Shown here: piece after piece, positions 6,067 to 6,490 of the stretch | How the letters are laid out: each line of letters opens with the position of its first letter | Position numbering within the stretch: the first letter of the stretch is position 1 | Assembly: GCA_937957775.1 (NCBI GenBank) | Contig: CALFXV010000086.1 | Span: forward strand, 1 to 6,490 | From: an uncultured Methylotenera sp. | GTDB taxonomy: Bacteria > Pseudomonadota > Gammaproteobacteria > Burkholderiales > Methylophilaceae | Length of the DNA: 6,490 nt | Direction: 5' to 3' | Notes under the pieces: model-generated | Told to the model about the DNA's origin: nothing | The model's input: the letters and a program-made list of their open reading frames with translations, nothing else | The model's database searches: none | Made by a program: the position numbers and the translations under genes

Positions 6067-6490
6067 TTATCGGTTGTAGCGTCTAAATGCAGGGCGTGCT
6101 TCATCAACTGCGCCTTGGTAGGGCTGACTGAAGTCGTTTAGGCTGGCGATAGCCTCGCTAGCGCTTCGGTCCGTGCGCATGGCAAAGCTATTAAAGCCGC
6201 TGCGTTTAAGGAAAAACAGTTGATCCCTAAGCACGTCGCCGACTGCGCGCAATTCATTTTTAAAGCCATAGCGACTGCGCAACAAGGTACCAAGGGAAAA
6301 GATGCGGCCGTCAGCAAAGCGTTCCACGTGCACGGCAATGATGGGCAAGGCGTTTAAATCCGCTTGCGCTTGGTTTAAATCGGTCAAGGATTCGTGGGTG
6401 TCTAACCATACACCCACTTCTTGCTGGTCCAAGCGTGCTTGCAATTCCGTTTTCCTGGCGATGAATACCATTAGCGGCACCAATACTTTT
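6067..6490 (-). CDS. DUF934 family protein of sulfite/nitrite reductase operons (5' end cut by window edge)
   Basis: About 140 residues are visible. The frame runs open past 6483, where a TTG codon reads as Leu, to the right edge. Family members usually have some 20-35 residues before the visible VPLMVFIARK stretch, so the true start most likely lies outside the window. Diagnostic stretches are GVWLD, RFADGRIFSLGTLLRSRYGF, ELRAVGDVLRDQLFFLKR, GFNSFAMR and a near-terminal PYQ. This matches the DUF934/COG3749 proteins, whose genes normally sit between a sulfite (or nitrite) reductase gene and cysH in beta- and alphaproteobacteria. The molecular function is not established; position suggests a helper in sulfite reduction. 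No cysteine-based cofactor motif, signal peptide or membrane segment is seen. It stops 5 bases before cysH. Confidence 0.9.
   Translation of the reverse strand, partial: KVLVPLMVFIARKTELQARLDQQEVGVWLDTHESLTDLNQAQADLNALPIIAVHVERFADGRIFSLGTLLRSRYGFKNELRAVGDVLRDQLFFLKRSGFNSFAMRTDRSASEAIASLNDFSQPYQGAVDEARPAFRRYNR

Noticed and set aside
5844..6086. Plus-strand open frame opposite the start of cysH
   Set aside because: It is the antisense reading of the conserved SFSAED region and shows no independent coding signal.
6138..6338. Second minus-strand frame inside the DUF934 gene
   Set aside because: It overlaps the DUF934 frame, which carries the conserved family sequence; this one is an out-of-frame shadow.
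6481..6483. TTG as the start codon of the DUF934 gene
   Set aside because: The frame continues upstream to the window edge and family members have more N-terminal residues, so this codon is more likely an internal Leu.

Overview
The window looks like core chromosomal DNA from a betaproteobacterium. The support is the protein character (a long tau subunit ending near a DGFVQAL-type C-terminus, an Azotobacter-type 7Fe ferredoxin, a Fe-S type APS reductase next to a DUF934 protein) and a base composition that looks close to even. A Methylophilaceae/Nitrosomonadales-like host is my best guess, but that is inference and not proven by the sequence. Every convincing gene is on the minus strand, so the biological order runs from right to left.

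Right half (6490 to 2988): a sulfate assimilation operon read leftwards. It holds a DUF934 protein (5' end cut by the window edge), cysH (assimilatory APS reductase with the iron-sulfur cysteine pairs), cysD and cysN (the two subunits of ATP sulfurylase). The first three genes are separated by 5 and 8 bases. An 84-base spacer lies before cysN. CysN carries no fused APS kinase, and CysH is of the APS-reducing kind, so the set describes the short route sulfate -> APS -> sulfite. The sulfite reductase expected for the last step would lie beyond the right edge, where DUF934 genes usually have it.

Middle (2987 to 1974): fdxA, a 7Fe ferredoxin with the only strong Shine-Dalgarno sequence in the window and a clear intrinsic terminator, followed immediately by a YgjP-like zinc metallopeptidase gene.

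Left part (1973 to 1): a 255-base gap that is not empty. It holds the minus-strand gene for the 4.5S signal recognition particle RNA (ffs), recognised from its conserved apical domain and its long closing stem, followed by a perfect hairpin. After it comes dnaX (DNA polymerase III tau/gamma), open to the left edge and probably lacking only the last residues. No mobile element, CRISPR array, tRNA or rRNA was seen. I found no evidence of a previously undescribed system. The most useful discoveries are the unannotated SRP RNA, a short 7-bp tandem repeat at the start of cysN, and the spacer between cysD and cysN.
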